NCBI GenBank assembly: GCA_017392525.1
Contig: JAFOVD010000047.1
Location: 1-48,788 of the forward strand
DNA length: 48,788 nt
From: Lachnospiraceae bacterium
Lineage (GTDB): Bacteria > Bacillota > Clostridia > Lachnospirales > Lachnospiraceae
Direction of reading: 5' to 3'
Shown here: positions 23,855 through 32,854 of the stretch, in pieces
How positions within the stretch are numbered: the first letter of the stretch is position 1
Layout of the letters: every line of letters begins with the position of its first letter
Notes under the pieces: model-generated
What the model was told of the DNA's origin: nothing
The model's database searches: none
The model's input: only the letters and a program-made list of their open reading frames with translations
Position numbers and translations under genes: made by a program

Positions 23855-25498
23855 ATGGATATTACACTTTACCGAACAGAGGTACAGAACTGGATTCGTT
23901 CAATATTTGAATGTAGAGGCGTGGATACAGAGGCAACTATTAGGTATTGTAATGATCTAGAGACGTATGGACGAAAAATTAAAGATGATGGGTTGATTGG
24001 TTTTGCCTGCTTTTCCAGGGGTGAGGCCTATTATCTGTCGAATGAAATGCGTGAGTTTTATAGAGAGATGATTTCCTGCTTGCCACCATTAGAGCGAACA
24101 GGTGAATGGGGACTTGTGGCTCAGGCAAATAATATGCTGGGCATAATGTCTTTGAATCGTGGAAATGCGCCATTTGCAATGGATTATTATATTAAAGCTA
24201 TCTCTATATGTCATCAGCACCATCTGTTGGATTTTGAGTGGATTGTACATATGAACATTGCAACACTATATTTAAATATCGAGGATTATCAAAAAGCATT
24301 ACATCATGCTAATCGAGGATACGAGTATTTAAAAGGGCATAGTGATATGCCGGAATATGTGGAGAGTTTAACAGTTGCATATCTAGATATGGGCAAGGCT
24401 TATCTGTCGATTGGAGAAATGAACAAGGCAGAGGAGTACTTGTATAAATTGAAAACCGAGTGTTTAGCTCATATCAATGAAATGAGCAAACTGCCGGTAT
24501 ATTGTCTTATGGCTCATTTCTATCAGTTAAGAAATGATAGAGAGAAGCGAGATGAAATTATACAAAAAATAGAGTCACTGGACTGTAAGGACATTCCGAT
24601 AATGGATATGTTTGATGATGTACACGATTATCTTGCAATGCTTCTTGAAAATCAAAAGTATAGAGAGTTTTTGAAGATGTTGGGTGATATTGAAGTAATT
24701 ACCAAGAAGACATCTGTAAAATATCTGGAACAGAAATTACTTACATTGCGTTTGCTTTACTACCGAAAGATGGGTGAGGTAGACTTGTATCGTCAGCATT
24801 CGGTCCATTTCTTTGAATTATCTGAGCTGTTAGAGCGCGAGAATCGGATGATGATTAGCAGCATGATTATGATGCGTAATAGTTTGAATGATTTAGCATT
24901 AATCAATAAAGAGGTGGAGCGTGAAAACCAGGTGCTTCATAGAAGGTCTGAGACAGATGCGTTAACAGGAATGAATAATCGATTTAAGTTAAATGATTAC
25001 GCAGATGATGCATTTGAAAATGCATATCGCAAAAAGACGCCTCTTGCAGTTGAGATTTTGGATATTGATTATTTTAAACAATATAACGATAACTATGGAC
25101 ATCAAGCAGGAGATACCTGTATTAAGGATGTTGCAGATATTATTAAATCGTTGATTTCTTATGGAAATATCTTCTGCGCCCGTTATGGCGGAGACGAATT
25201 TGTGATTGTTTATGAGGGATATTCAGAACAGGAAATTCTCGGTATGGCAGAAGAGCTAAAGCGTAAGGTGGAAGAGAAAAATATCAAACACGCTTATAGC
25301 ATGACGTCAGACAAAGTGACTATTTCCCAGGGGATTTGTTGGGGAATACCGGATGATGTGGCAAGATTATTTGATTTCCTTCATCAGGCAGACATTATGT
25401 TATATCGCGTAAAAGAAGAGTCCCGGAATGGTATGCGCTTGGGATATATTGATCATGCAAATGAGTCGAATGAGGAAAAAACAAATAGAATTATCTAA
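23855..25498 (+). CDS. TPR-repeat diguanylate cyclase (GGDEF)
   Basis: Probably makes cyclic di-GMP. The 547-aa protein has an N-terminal array of TPR-like helices (~60-330: NMLGIMSLNRGNAPFAMDYYIKA, HMNIATLYLNIEDYQKALHHAN, LDMGKAYLSIGEMNKAEEYL), a coiled-coil linker, and a C-terminal GGDEF domain with DALTGMNNRF and the intact GGDEF at 445-449. The RxxD inhibitory site is not seen five residues upstream (SYGN there), so product inhibition may be absent. No membrane segment. I start at ATG 23855, which has AAGGGGG upstream. It is monocistronic or the tail of the metG cluster, and ends with a terminator. Confidence 0.88.
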   Translation: MDITLYRTEVQNWIRSIFECRGVDTEATIRYCNDLETYGRKIKDDGLIGFACFSRGEAYYLSNEMREFYREMISCLPPLERTGEWGLVAQANNMLGIMSLNRGNAPFAMDYYIKAISICHQHHLLDFEWIVHMNIATLYLNIEDYQKALHHANRGYEYLKGHSDMPEYVESLTVAYLDMGKAYLSIGEMNKAEEYLYKLKTECLAHINEMSKLPVYCLMAHFYQLRNDREKRDEIIQKIESLDCKDIPIMDMFDDVHDYLAMLLENQKYREFLKMLGDIEVITKKTSVKYLEQKLLTLRLLYYRKMGEVDLYRQHSVHFFELSELLERENRMMISSMIMMRNSLNDLALINKEVERENQVLHRRSETDALTGMNNRFKLNDYADDAFENAYRKKTPLAVEILDIDYFKQYNDNYGHQAGDTCIKDVADIIKSLISYGNIFCARYGGDEFVIVYEGYSEQEILGMAEELKRKVEEKNIKHAYSMTSDKVTISQGICWGIPDDVARLFDFLHQADIMLYRVKEESRNGMRLGYIDHANESNEEKTNRII

Positions 25499-25530
25499 GG
25501 ACTATGTGTGATAAATCATGGTCCTTTTTT
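25497..25530 (+). terminator. terminator after the GGDEF gene
   Basis: GGAC-ATG pairs with CAT-GTCC (imperfect stem from AAGGACTATG and CATGGTCC) and is followed by six T residues. The next ~100 bases contain TATAAT at 25586-25591, a possible -10, without a convincing -35. Confidence 0.7.
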
Positions 25531-25628
25531 ATTTATGACTACAAGTCAGAAAATTTGTATATAGGAGAATTGCTATGGGTTGCATTATAATTATGAACGT
25601 TGTAATGGGATAATATGAGGAAACCAAC

Positions 25629-27755
25629 ATGAAACAGATAAAGAAAATATTTCGAACGGACGTTAAAAATCTATTTAAAAATTTCTTTGCAATGGCAATA
25701 GTAGTTGGAATATGTTTTTTGCCGGCATTGTATGCCTGGTGTAACATTTATTCGAACTGGGATCCCTATGGAAATACAGGGAATCTCAAAGTAGCAGCGG
25801 TGTCATTGGATAAAGGATATACAGATGAAGATGGAAACTATCACAATACGGGAGATTCTGTAATTGATGGTTTAAAAGAGAATGATAAAATTGACTGGCA
25901 ATTTGTTGATTCAAAAGATGAGGCAATCGATGGAGTGACTTCAGGAAAGTATTATGGTGCAGTAATCGTTTCCGAAGATTTTACATATAACATGTATAAT
26001 ATTTTCCTCAAAGATGTGGATAAACCATCGCTGATTTTTTATCAGAACCAGAAAAAGAATGCAGTAGCGAATAAAATCACAGATACGGTTGTTGAGACGA
26101 TACAGTCGAATATTAATGAAGAGTTTATAAAAGTAATGACAGAGACGGTGTTTGCCGGAGCCAATGAATTGTCCACGGATATCCAGAATGACGGTGGAGT
26201 AGATGGTTTGATTCAGAAATTGGAAACACTTAACAACGATATCGAATCATATCAAAAGATGATAGATGTGGCAATCCAAGGAAATGCAATTCTGTCCTCA
26301 GCTGCGACGACTGCTCAGAACGATGTAAGCGTTATGAAAGAAAAATCAGATAAGAGTTCAGAGGATTTACAGAGTGCAAAAAACTCTTTATCAACTACAG
26401 AAGTAACGCTTGATAGTTATAAATCGCAGGTAAATACGACGATGGATTCGATGCAGGCTACGATTCAAAGTGTGATAACGCAGTTAAATGATGCGAAAAC
26501 AATAGATGATTTGAATGCCATGCAGAGTGCAGTTAATAATTGTGCAGATGATGTGGATGCTCTTAATAAAAACTTATCGGATTTATCATCATCTGTTGCG
26601 GGAGCGACATCGAACGAGACTGTTGAGTCGACAATACAGTCTATGCAGGGTATGCTTTCTTCTGCGCAAAGTTCTATTTCCAATATAGATTCAGTAAATG
26701 CGACACTGGATGTTAATCAGGCAAGGGCAAATGCAGTGACAAATCTGGATAATGCAATAAATCAAATGGAGAAATTGCAGAATCAGTTTAATAATAATCT
26801 GGTTGCGGAAATGGATCAGTGCATTACGAATTTACAACAGATTTTGACAGATGCAGATAATGTTATGAATAGTATGAGTTCTACTTTGGCTGGTATGGGA
26901 AATGTGTTTGGTGCCCTTCAGGTAACTGCATCGGCTACAGATACAAGTCTGGATAAGACCAGTCAGGCATTGGAGGTTTTGTCGAATCGTTTGACAACAG
27001 TAATTGATAAGGTTAGTGCAGCGGCGGAAGGCGACAAAGTAAAAGTGTTGATGGAGACACTATCCGGTAATCCTGAGATATATGGAGAGTTTTTCTCTGA
27101 ACCGGTGGAGATAGAGACGACAGCGGTTTACCCGGTTGAAAATTATGGTTCAGCAGTTACGCCCTTCTATACAACACTTGCAATCTGGGTTGGTTGTCTG
27201 ATTTTGACAGCTATTATTAAAGTAAGGCCAAACAAAGAGAGGTTCCCGGAAGCAAATGGTATAGAAATGTATTTTGGAAGATTTTTGCTTTTCTTTGTTT
27301 TAGGGCAGTTACAGACCGCTATTACGGTGCTGGGGGATTTAAAATTATTGCATGTACAGTGCGTGCATCCATTCTATTTCTGGCTGGCATGCGCAATTGC
27401 AAGTCTGGTATTTAATCTGCTGATATTCTCTCTGGTGGTAACCTTTGGAGATGCAGGTAAGGCGGCAGCGGTAGTTATTGTTGTTATCCAGATTGCCGGC
27501 TCCTCTGGAACCTATCCAATTGAGTTGTTACCTGAGTTTTTCCAGAAGGTATATAAATTTTTTCCATTCCCATATGCAATTAATGCAATGCGAGAGTGTG
27601 TAGCGGGAATGTATGAACATAATTATGTTATTTATCTACTGGAACTAGGCCTGTTTTTGTTGGTTGGACTATTTATTGGAATATTAATCAGAATTCCATT
27701 CGCAGAGCTGAATCATTTCATGGAAAAACGAATGGAAGATACGGAAATGATGTAG
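25629..27755 (+). CDS. YhgE/Pip-family membrane protein, copy 1
   Basis: A 708-aa protein with one transmembrane helix near the N-terminus (~18-38), a ~480-residue external domain and about five to six helices at the C-terminus (from ~515). The N-terminal block SNWDPYGNTGNLKVAAVSLDKGY and the C-terminal FGDAGKAAAVVIVVIQIAGSSGTYPIELLPEFFQKVY are YhgE/Pip signatures. The middle is rich in Ser, Asn, Gln and forms predicted coiled coils. The family includes phage infection protein Pip and is related to the EsaA/YueB proteins of type VII secretion. Exact function is not known. AGGAAACC precedes the ATG; the ribosome site is moderate. Confidence 0.88.
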   Translation: MKQIKKIFRTDVKNLFKNFFAMAIVVGICFLPALYAWCNIYSNWDPYGNTGNLKVAAVSLDKGYTDEDGNYHNTGDSVIDGLKENDKIDWQFVDSKDEAIDGVTSGKYYGAVIVSEDFTYNMYNIFLKDVDKPSLIFYQNQKKNAVANKITDTVVETIQSNINEEFIKVMTETVFAGANELSTDIQNDGGVDGLIQKLETLNNDIESYQKMIDVAIQGNAILSSAATTAQNDVSVMKEKSDKSSEDLQSAKNSLSTTEVTLDSYKSQVNTTMDSMQATIQSVITQLNDAKTIDDLNAMQSAVNNCADDVDALNKNLSDLSSSVAGATSNETVESTIQSMQGMLSSAQSSISNIDSVNATLDVNQARANAVTNLDNAINQMEKLQNQFNNNLVAEMDQCITNLQQILTDADNVMNSMSSTLAGMGNVFGALQVTASATDTSLDKTSQALEVLSNRLTTVIDKVSAAAEGDKVKVLMETLSGNPEIYGEFFSEPVEIETTAVYPVENYGSAVTPFYTTLAIWVGCLILTAIIKVRPNKERFPEANGIEMYFGRFLLFFVLGQLQTAITVLGDLKLLHVQCVHPFYFWLACAIASLVFNLLIFSLVVTFGDAGKAAAVVIVVIQIAGSSGTYPIELLPEFFQKVYKFFPFPYAINAMRECVAGMYEHNYVIYLLELGLFLLVGLFIGILIRIPFAELNHFMEKRMEDTEMM

Positions 27756-27769
27756 AAAGGAGGATGCAG

Positions 27770-28264
27770 ATGGAGTTTGACGAGAAAAAGTATCAGGAAA
27801 TTTATAAAAAATATCGTAAGTATGAACAGGATGCGCATGAAAGAAATCAGAAGCGTATTCGTGTTGGATTAAAAGTGAATATTTTTTTACCAATGGTTTT
27901 TCTGATTGTAAGCTTTATTACAGAGAGTTCAAAACTGTTTTTCCTCATTTTGTGGATTGTTTCGTTATTTGGAATAGCGTTTTATCTGATTTACGTGGAG
28001 TATATGGATTATAAGATGCAGGCCAGAATTCAAGAGTTTGATCCGGATATAACGGATGAGGCAGATCCTAATTCTCTAATTGGCACACGAATAGTGGAGT
28101 CGGGAGATCAGGCGGCTGATAAAATTGATGCGATTGATACGCAGATTGAAGAGAAAAAACAAGAGGTGGCTGAGTTAATAGGAACAAAGATGGACAGTTT
28201 AAAGCAGGCCGCGCAAGAAAAGCTGGCAGAGCGTAAGAAAGAGGAGGGTAAGGACAATGCTTAA
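27770..28264 (+). CDS. small two-helix membrane protein between YhgE/Pip genes
   Basis: A 164-aa protein not recognised as a named family. The N-terminal 35 residues are highly charged (DEKKYQEIYKKYRKYEQDAHER). Two hydrophobic segments follow (~40-75), then ~85 residues of charged, probably coiled-coil sequence ending KLAERKKEEGKDNA. I start at ATG 27770, seven bases after GAAAGGAGG; ATG 27764 is too close to that site. It overlaps the next gene by eight bases and begins 14 bases after the previous one, so the three genes form one operon and the product likely works with the two YhgE-type proteins. Confidence 0.8.
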   Translation: MEFDEKKYQEIYKKYRKYEQDAHERNQKRIRVGLKVNIFLPMVFLIVSFITESSKLFFLILWIVSLFGIAFYLIYVEYMDYKMQARIQEFDPDITDEADPNSLIGTRIVESGDQAADKIDAIDTQIEEKKQEVAELIGTKMDSLKQAAQEKLAERKKEEGKDNA

Positions 28265-30413
28265 TATCCTCAGAATATTTATATCTGATGCGAAGCGTCT
28301 TAGCACAAATGTGGTGGCGGTTGTTGTAATTATAGGTTTATCGGTTATTCCTTCCCTGTATGCGTGGTTTAATATCTTATCCAATTGGGATCCTTATGGT
28401 ACAGAATCGACTGGAAATCTAAGTGTCGCTGTTGCTACAGCAGATAAAGGTGCAGATTTGGATGGGATTTCGTTCAATGTCGGGGAGATGGTGATAAGTA
28501 ATTTAGAGAAAAATGATTCTATTAACTGGGTATTTACCGATACCACAGAAGAGGCTGTAGAAGGAGTAAAATCAGGTGAATATTATGCATGTCTGGTTAT
28601 AGACGAGTCATTTTCTTCCGATTTAATTAGTTTTATTGGCGGCAATATTTCTCATCCAAAGATAAGTTATTATGAAAATGAAAAAATTAACGCAATTGCG
28701 CCAAAAATTACAAGCAAAGTAAAGACAACTGTACAGAAAGAGGTAAACAGTGCTTTTGTAAGTACACTTGCATCTGGTATTTTGGAGGTCAGTAATTATA
28801 TCAGTGAGGTTGATGCCAAGGGCAATTTGACTGGTGCAACCTTGGCAAAGCTCCAGCAAATGGATCAGGATTTAACAACGAGCATTACGCTTTTGGATTC
28901 CTATATTAGTATTATAGATACTACAGATAGTTTGATGGATGCGACAGCCCAGGTCAGCAATCAGCTGGGAACAATGATGGATTCGGCTCAGTCGATCACA
29001 AATTCGGCTCAGTCAGCGACGAATTCAGCGCAGAGCACAATCAGTTCTGCATCAGATATGGTTAATTCCAGCCTGAATCAGTTGCAAGGAAGTTTGGACA
29101 CTTTAAATACAACCCTGGAGTCTTATGCCAATACGGGAAATAGTGTGGCGAGTCTTACCGCCGGTCAGGCAGAGAGCCTGAATAATCTGGTTACGGAGAT
29201 ACAAACAGGATTTTCAGATGTAAGAAATAATCAGGCGATTAATACTTATATGGAGAATCATCCGGATGTTCGTAGTCAGGCGGATGCTGTAGATGCAAGT
29301 TTCGAACAGCTGAAGACGGATTTGACTTTGCTTGGAGAGGCGTCAAAAAATACTGCAGGAGATTTCGACAATGTCTATGAAAGTGTTAAGGATGATATCT
29401 CTTCTACAAAGACAAATCTTCAGAAAATGACAGATACATACAATGATGTCATCAAACCGCAGTTAACGAATACAATGACAAGTGTGCAAAACTCACTTAT
29501 TGAAGTGGAGAGTCTGGTGGAATATTCTGGAAATAGTATACAGGGCGTGGCGGCTATCTTGAACAGTTATCCTGATATGATGGCTTTGGGTAAGGATAAC
29601 CTACAGAAATCAAAGGCACAGATTCAGGAAATGCAGACCCAGTTGGAAAAACTGATTTCTGACATGCAAAATCTGGATAGCAATGATCAATACACCATGC
29701 TGATGAAATTGATAGAGACAGATCCGGACGTAATCTCCGATTTCATTTCTAGTCCAGTCAATATTGATACAGAAGCAATTTATCCGGTGGAGAATAACGG
29801 TTCAGCTATGGCGCCGTTCTATGTGGTGCTTTCCATCTGGGTAGGAGCAGTTATTTTGATTGCAATTGTACATACTAAAGTTAAACAAGTGGAAGGTGTA
29901 AAGCATTTATATACGTATCAGGAATTTTTTGGAAGATACCTGTTTTTCTTTGTTGTTGGCCAGATACAGACGTTGATAACGGTTTTAGGAGCATTACTCT
30001 ATGTAAAGATTCAATGTGAGCATCCCGTTCTCTTCTATTTTGCCATGGCACTTACGAGTTTTGCGTACACATTACTAATGTACGCGCTAACATATGCGTT
30101 TGAAGCGATAGGTGAAGGTGCAGCGGTGGTCCTAATGGTTATACAGGTTGCTGGTTCCGGGGGAACATTTCCAATAGAGGTGCTGCCGAGTTTCTACCAG
30201 ATTCTTTATCGCTACATGCCGTTTGCATATTCTATTGATGCTGCGAGACAGTGTGTTGCCGGAATATATGGAAATGCGTACGCATATGATCTCCTGGCCT
30301 TGCTGGTGTATATCGGAGTCGCTCTGTTTATTGGACTGGTAGTTAGTATTCCGTGTAAGAAGTTAAATAAAATAATTGATGAAAGTAAAGAAAGAACAGA
30401 TTTGATGGCATAA
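28257..30413 (+). CDS. YhgE/Pip-family membrane protein, copy 2
   Basis: A 718-aa paralogue of the 25629 protein with the same layout: N-terminal helix, SNWDPYGTESTGNLSVAVA block, long external region with Ser/Asn/Gln repeats (NSAQSATNSAQSTISS around residues 244-260), and C-terminal membrane helices with GEGAAVVLMVIQVAGSGGTFP. The middle domains of the two copies have diverged, and the conserved ends suggest a heterodimer or heteromer. The ATG overlaps the preceding gene and GAGGAGGG is the ribosome site. It is the last gene of the operon. Confidence 0.88.
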   Translation: MLNILRIFISDAKRLSTNVVAVVVIIGLSVIPSLYAWFNILSNWDPYGTESTGNLSVAVATADKGADLDGISFNVGEMVISNLEKNDSINWVFTDTTEEAVEGVKSGEYYACLVIDESFSSDLISFIGGNISHPKISYYENEKINAIAPKITSKVKTTVQKEVNSAFVSTLASGILEVSNYISEVDAKGNLTGATLAKLQQMDQDLTTSITLLDSYISIIDTTDSLMDATAQVSNQLGTMMDSAQSITNSAQSATNSAQSTISSASDMVNSSLNQLQGSLDTLNTTLESYANTGNSVASLTAGQAESLNNLVTEIQTGFSDVRNNQAINTYMENHPDVRSQADAVDASFEQLKTDLTLLGEASKNTAGDFDNVYESVKDDISSTKTNLQKMTDTYNDVIKPQLTNTMTSVQNSLIEVESLVEYSGNSIQGVAAILNSYPDMMALGKDNLQKSKAQIQEMQTQLEKLISDMQNLDSNDQYTMLMKLIETDPDVISDFISSPVNIDTEAIYPVENNGSAMAPFYVVLSIWVGAVILIAIVHTKVKQVEGVKHLYTYQEFFGRYLFFFVVGQIQTLITVLGALLYVKIQCEHPVLFYFAMALTSFAYTLLMYALTYAFEAIGEGAAVVLMVIQVAGSGGTFPIEVLPSFYQILYRYMPFAYSIDAARQCVAGIYGNAYAYDLLALLVYIGVALFIGLVVSIPCKKLNKIIDESKERTDLMA

Positions 30414-30465
30414 AAAACCACCCGAAAACAGCGGAGCATAAATCCCTGGTTTTCGGGTGGCTTTT
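30412..30465. terminator. bidirectional terminator
   Basis: CCACCCGAAAAC (30418-30429) pairs with GTTTTCGGGTGG (30449-30460). T-runs flank it on the plus side (30462-30465) and, as A-run 30412-30417, on the minus side. It closes the YhgE operon from the left and the rubrerythrin gene from the right. Confidence 0.87.
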
Positions 30466-30467
30466 AA

Positions 30468-31013
30468 TTACTTAAAATAACGTTCTAAAAGACCATAGAA
30501 GCCTTTGCCATGACGGGCTTCATCGCGAGCCATCTCGTGGATAGAATCATGAAGTGCATCCAGATTTAATTCTTTGCACTTTTTAGCTAGAGCTGTCTTA
30601 CCGGCAGTTGCCCCATTTTCAGCTTCTGCACGAACGCGAAGATTTTCCTTGGTAGAAGGGCTGACGATTTCTCCTAGAAGTTCGGCATATTTAGCTGCGT
30701 GAACAGCTTCCTCTTCTGCAACCTTTTCAAAAAACAGTCCGGCTTCCGTGTATCCCTCACGGATTGCTGCACGGCTCATGGCCAGATACATACCGACTTC
30801 GGTACATTCGCCCATAAACTCGGCGCGAAGACTTTCCTTGATGTCTTCCGGAACATCAGCTGCAATACCAATGACATGCTCAGATGCCCAAACCTGCTCT
30901 CCCGCTTCCTGTTTTGTGAATTTGGAAGCGTCCTGGTGGCATACCGGACATTCAGCAGGTGGTTCATCACCTTCATGTACATATCCACATACGGAACATA
31001 CCCATTTTGCCAT
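30468..31013 (-). CDS. rubrerythrin with N-terminal rubredoxin domain
   Basis: An oxidative-stress protein of anaerobes that reduces hydrogen peroxide. The 181-aa protein has the reversed domain order: a rubredoxin-like FeS4 site first (Cys6, Cys9, Cys22, Cys25 in WVCSVCGY and ECPVCH), then a ferritin-like diiron domain with ECTEVGMYLAMSR, EEEAVHAAKYAELLGE and ARDEARHGKGF. I start at ATG 31013, which has GGGAGGAAAT upstream on the minus strand, instead of a longer frame starting at 31046. The upstream -35/-10 is not clear. It stands alone and is opposed by the YhgE operon. Confidence 0.92.
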   Translation of the reverse strand: MAKWVCSVCGYVHEGDEPPAECPVCHQDASKFTKQEAGEQVWASEHVIGIAADVPEDIKESLRAEFMGECTEVGMYLAMSRAAIREGYTEAGLFFEKVAEEEAVHAAKYAELLGEIVSPSTKENLRVRAEAENGATAGKTALAKKCKELNLDALHDSIHEMARDEARHGKGFYGLLERYFK

Positions 31014-31136
31014 AACTATTTCCTCCCTACGTTGTATTAAGAACAATTGTGTAACTAATTTCAGTATAGCTCAATTATGGATGAAGTCTATCACAAGAAA
31101 TGGATTCTTATGACAAAAACGGGAGAGCGCCTGTGA

Positions 31137-31694
31137 TTAGAGGTGCTGATTGTGATTCTGGTTGATAAGAGAGTAGAGGAAATGGTCTCTCCATTCACCC
31201 TGGAGTTTTACACATTGTCTTTTGGTGCCCTCTTTCATAAAACCAAGATTTTCAAGCAGATGGATGGAGGCCAGATTAGAAGGCAGTACGATAGCTTCTA
31301 TCCGGTGTAGATCCAACTCAGAAAACATGACTTCAAATCCCTTACGCAAAGCTTCCTGACAGATTCCCATGTTTCTGTGCGCTTTGTCTATTTTGTATCC
31401 GACTTCACAAGAGCCGAAGAAGTTTCGCGTGATATTTCGAAATGAAATAGTACCAATAATCTTGTCAGGTTCATCTTTGGAGAAAATCCAAAGTCTAAGC
31501 ATTGTCATCTTAAGTGTTAGTTCATATTCATAACGAAGTACTGTTTCGTGGAAATGCAAAGTATAAAAATTGTCGGTAATAGGCTCAACCCTGGCAAAAT
31601 CGGGATTGTTCTGATAGAAAGTCAGAACACTGGGGGCCCAGGAGGAATCCAGAACTCGGAGGATGAGTCGATCGGTTTCATATATAAACTTCAT
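31137..31694 (-). CDS. GNAT-family N-acetyltransferase (RimJ/RimL-like)
   Basis: A 185-aa acetyltransferase of the RimJ/RimL type. The start ETDRLILRVLDSSWAP is the family entry motif, followed by IIGTISFRNI, the acetyl-CoA loop region EVGYKIDKAHRNMGICQEALRKGF and the end AIVLPSNLASIHLLENLGFMKEGTKRQ. The substrate could be a protein N-terminus or a small amine; sequence does not decide. GGAG sits nine bases before the start. A TATAAT on the minus strand at 31735-31730 is a possible -10. Confidence 0.86.
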   Translation of the reverse strand: MKFIYETDRLILRVLDSSWAPSVLTFYQNNPDFARVEPITDNFYTLHFHETVLRYEYELTLKMTMLRLWIFSKDEPDKIIGTISFRNITRNFFGSCEVGYKIDKAHRNMGICQEALRKGFEVMFSELDLHRIEAIVLPSNLASIHLLENLGFMKEGTKRQCVKLQGEWRDHFLYSLINQNHNQHL

Positions 31695-31829
31695 GTAGTT
31701 TGTTCTCCAGATTAAAATTAATTACTTTTATTATAGAGTTTTTGAAGAAGAAATGCACATGAACATGGGCGATAATATTAGCAGTATGATAAAATCAAAA
31801 TAGTCCATATACAAAGAGGAGGATATTTC

Positions 31830-32339
31830 ATGAGTTTGTTTGATAAAATTGATGAAATTAGAGATATAAGACGTGATGAAAAGTTTATGAAGCAGGCCTT
31901 AAAAGAGGCTAAGAAGGCATATGATTTGAAAGAGGTTCCAATCGGGTGCGTGATTGTCCAGGATGATAAGGTGATTGCTAGGGGATACAACCGTAGAAAT
32001 ACGGATAAAAGTGTTCTAATGCATGCGGAATTGATGGCAATGAAAAAGGCATGTAAGAAGGTAAAAGATTGGAGATTGGAGGATTGCACAATGTATATCA
32101 CACTAGAACCTTGTCAGATGTGTGCAGGTGCAATTGTTCAGGCAAGAATTCCCAGGGTTGTTATTGGCAGCATGAATCCTAAAGCCGGATGCGCCGGATC
32201 TGTATTAAATATTCTGCAGATGGAACAGTTTAATCATCAGTGTGAAGTGGAACGGGGGGTTCTTCAGGAGGAATGTAGCCGGGTTTTGACGGATTTCTTC
32301 AGAGAGTTGCGTGAAGAAAAACGCAAGTCTCAGTCCTAG
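31830..32339 (+). CDS. tadA: tRNA-specific adenosine deaminase
   Basis: Converts A34 to inosine in tRNA-Arg(ACG). The zinc site is complete: His65-Ala-Glu67 (HAE) and PCQMC with Cys95 and Cys98. The 169-aa length includes an extra charged ~18-residue N-terminal stretch (MSLFDKIDEIRDIRRDEK) ahead of the usual FMKQALKEAKKA. AGAGGAGG precedes the ATG. It stands directly upstream of the SRP RNA gene, a common neighbourhood in Firmicutes. Confidence 0.94.
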   Translation: MSLFDKIDEIRDIRRDEKFMKQALKEAKKAYDLKEVPIGCVIVQDDKVIARGYNRRNTDKSVLMHAELMAMKKACKKVKDWRLEDCTMYITLEPCQMCAGAIVQARIPRVVIGSMNPKAGCAGSVLNILQMEQFNHQCEVERGVLQEECSRVLTDFFRELREEKRKSQS

Positions 32340-32406
32340 TTTGCTCCTACAAAAGGAAAGCCTTTGAAAAAGCTCCGGAAGATGGGGGATAAAAAACTGG
32401 TTGGAT

Positions 32407-32435
32407 TTGACGGGATGGGTAAGAAATGGTAAAAT
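32407..32435 (+). promoter_or_regulatory. promoter of the SRP RNA gene
   Basis: TTGACG (32407-32412) and TAAAAT (32430-32435) with 17 nt spacing, placing the start at about 32442, the first bases of the RNA. Confidence 0.8.
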
Positions 32436-32441
32436 GAGGAC

Positions 32442-32705
32442 TCCGGGCAGCCGGGGAGTTAGCGGTTCCCTGTACTGACAATCCGCTATAGTCAGGGTGA
32501 TGTTCTGCCGAGGGGCGAAGTTGATAGAGCTGCCCTTTGCAAGTGGCGTTGAGGTCTGGGTCTTACGCAATAGGAACCTACGAACCGTGTCAGGTCGGGA
32601 ACGAAGCAGCACTAAGTAGGACCTCTTATGTGCCGTGAGGCTACCTAGGTTGAGTTAACTGCAGAGGTAACGTCTATCCCATTGTTTCGAAGCAGGACGC
32701 TCGGT
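32442..32705 (+). ncRNA. ffs: signal recognition particle RNA, large Firmicutes type
   Basis: The SRP54-binding apical region is diagnostic: GTGTCAGGTCGGGAACGAAG followed by CAGCACTAAG near 32587-32616. The 5' CCGGGC (32443-32448) can pair with GCTCGG at 32699-32704, closing the molecule at about 264 nt. That size fits the Bacillus/Clostridium form, which keeps an Alu domain. The RNA joins Ffh in membrane targeting. Ends are estimated from the pairing and promoter. Confidence 0.92.
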
Positions 32706-32754
32706 TTTGTTATTTTTAACAAAATAAGAAGTGAAAATTTGGAAGATAAGTATT

Positions 32755-32783
32755 ACTGTAGTCACTTGTGACTGCAGTTTTTT
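32755..32783 (+). terminator. terminator after SRP RNA, overlapping the next promoter
   Basis: ACTGTAGTCAC pairs with GTGACTGCAGT and is followed by six T residues. The -35 box of the LacI-family gene (32766-32771) is inside the hairpin. A weaker stem TTTTGTTA/TAACAAAA lies just after the RNA at 32704-32724. Confidence 0.78.
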
Positions 32784-32794
32784 CTTGTTATAAT
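32766..32794 (+). promoter_or_regulatory. promoter of the LacI-family repressor gene
   Basis: TTGTGA (32766-32771) and TATAAT (32789-32794) with 17 nt spacing. Operator 1 begins 12 bases after the -10, in the early transcribed region. Confidence 0.8.
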
Positions 32795-32805
32795 TGAAAC
32801 AAAGT

Positions 32806-32819
32806 TGAAAACGATTTCA
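32806..32819 (+). promoter_or_regulatory. LacI-family operator 1 (autoregulatory)
   Basis: TGAAAACGATTTCA, a 14-base near-palindrome with the central CG typical of LacI/GalR sites. Identical copies lie at 34746 and 34846. Located just downstream of the repressor's own -10. Confidence 0.82.
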
Positions 32820-32854
32820 TAATTCGTTTCATTATATAGCGACAGGGGAATGAG

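Noticed and set aside
30699-31113. Plus-strand frames of 113 and 121 aa opposite rubrerythrin
   Set aside because: They are antisense shadows of a well-supported gene, with no ribosome sites.
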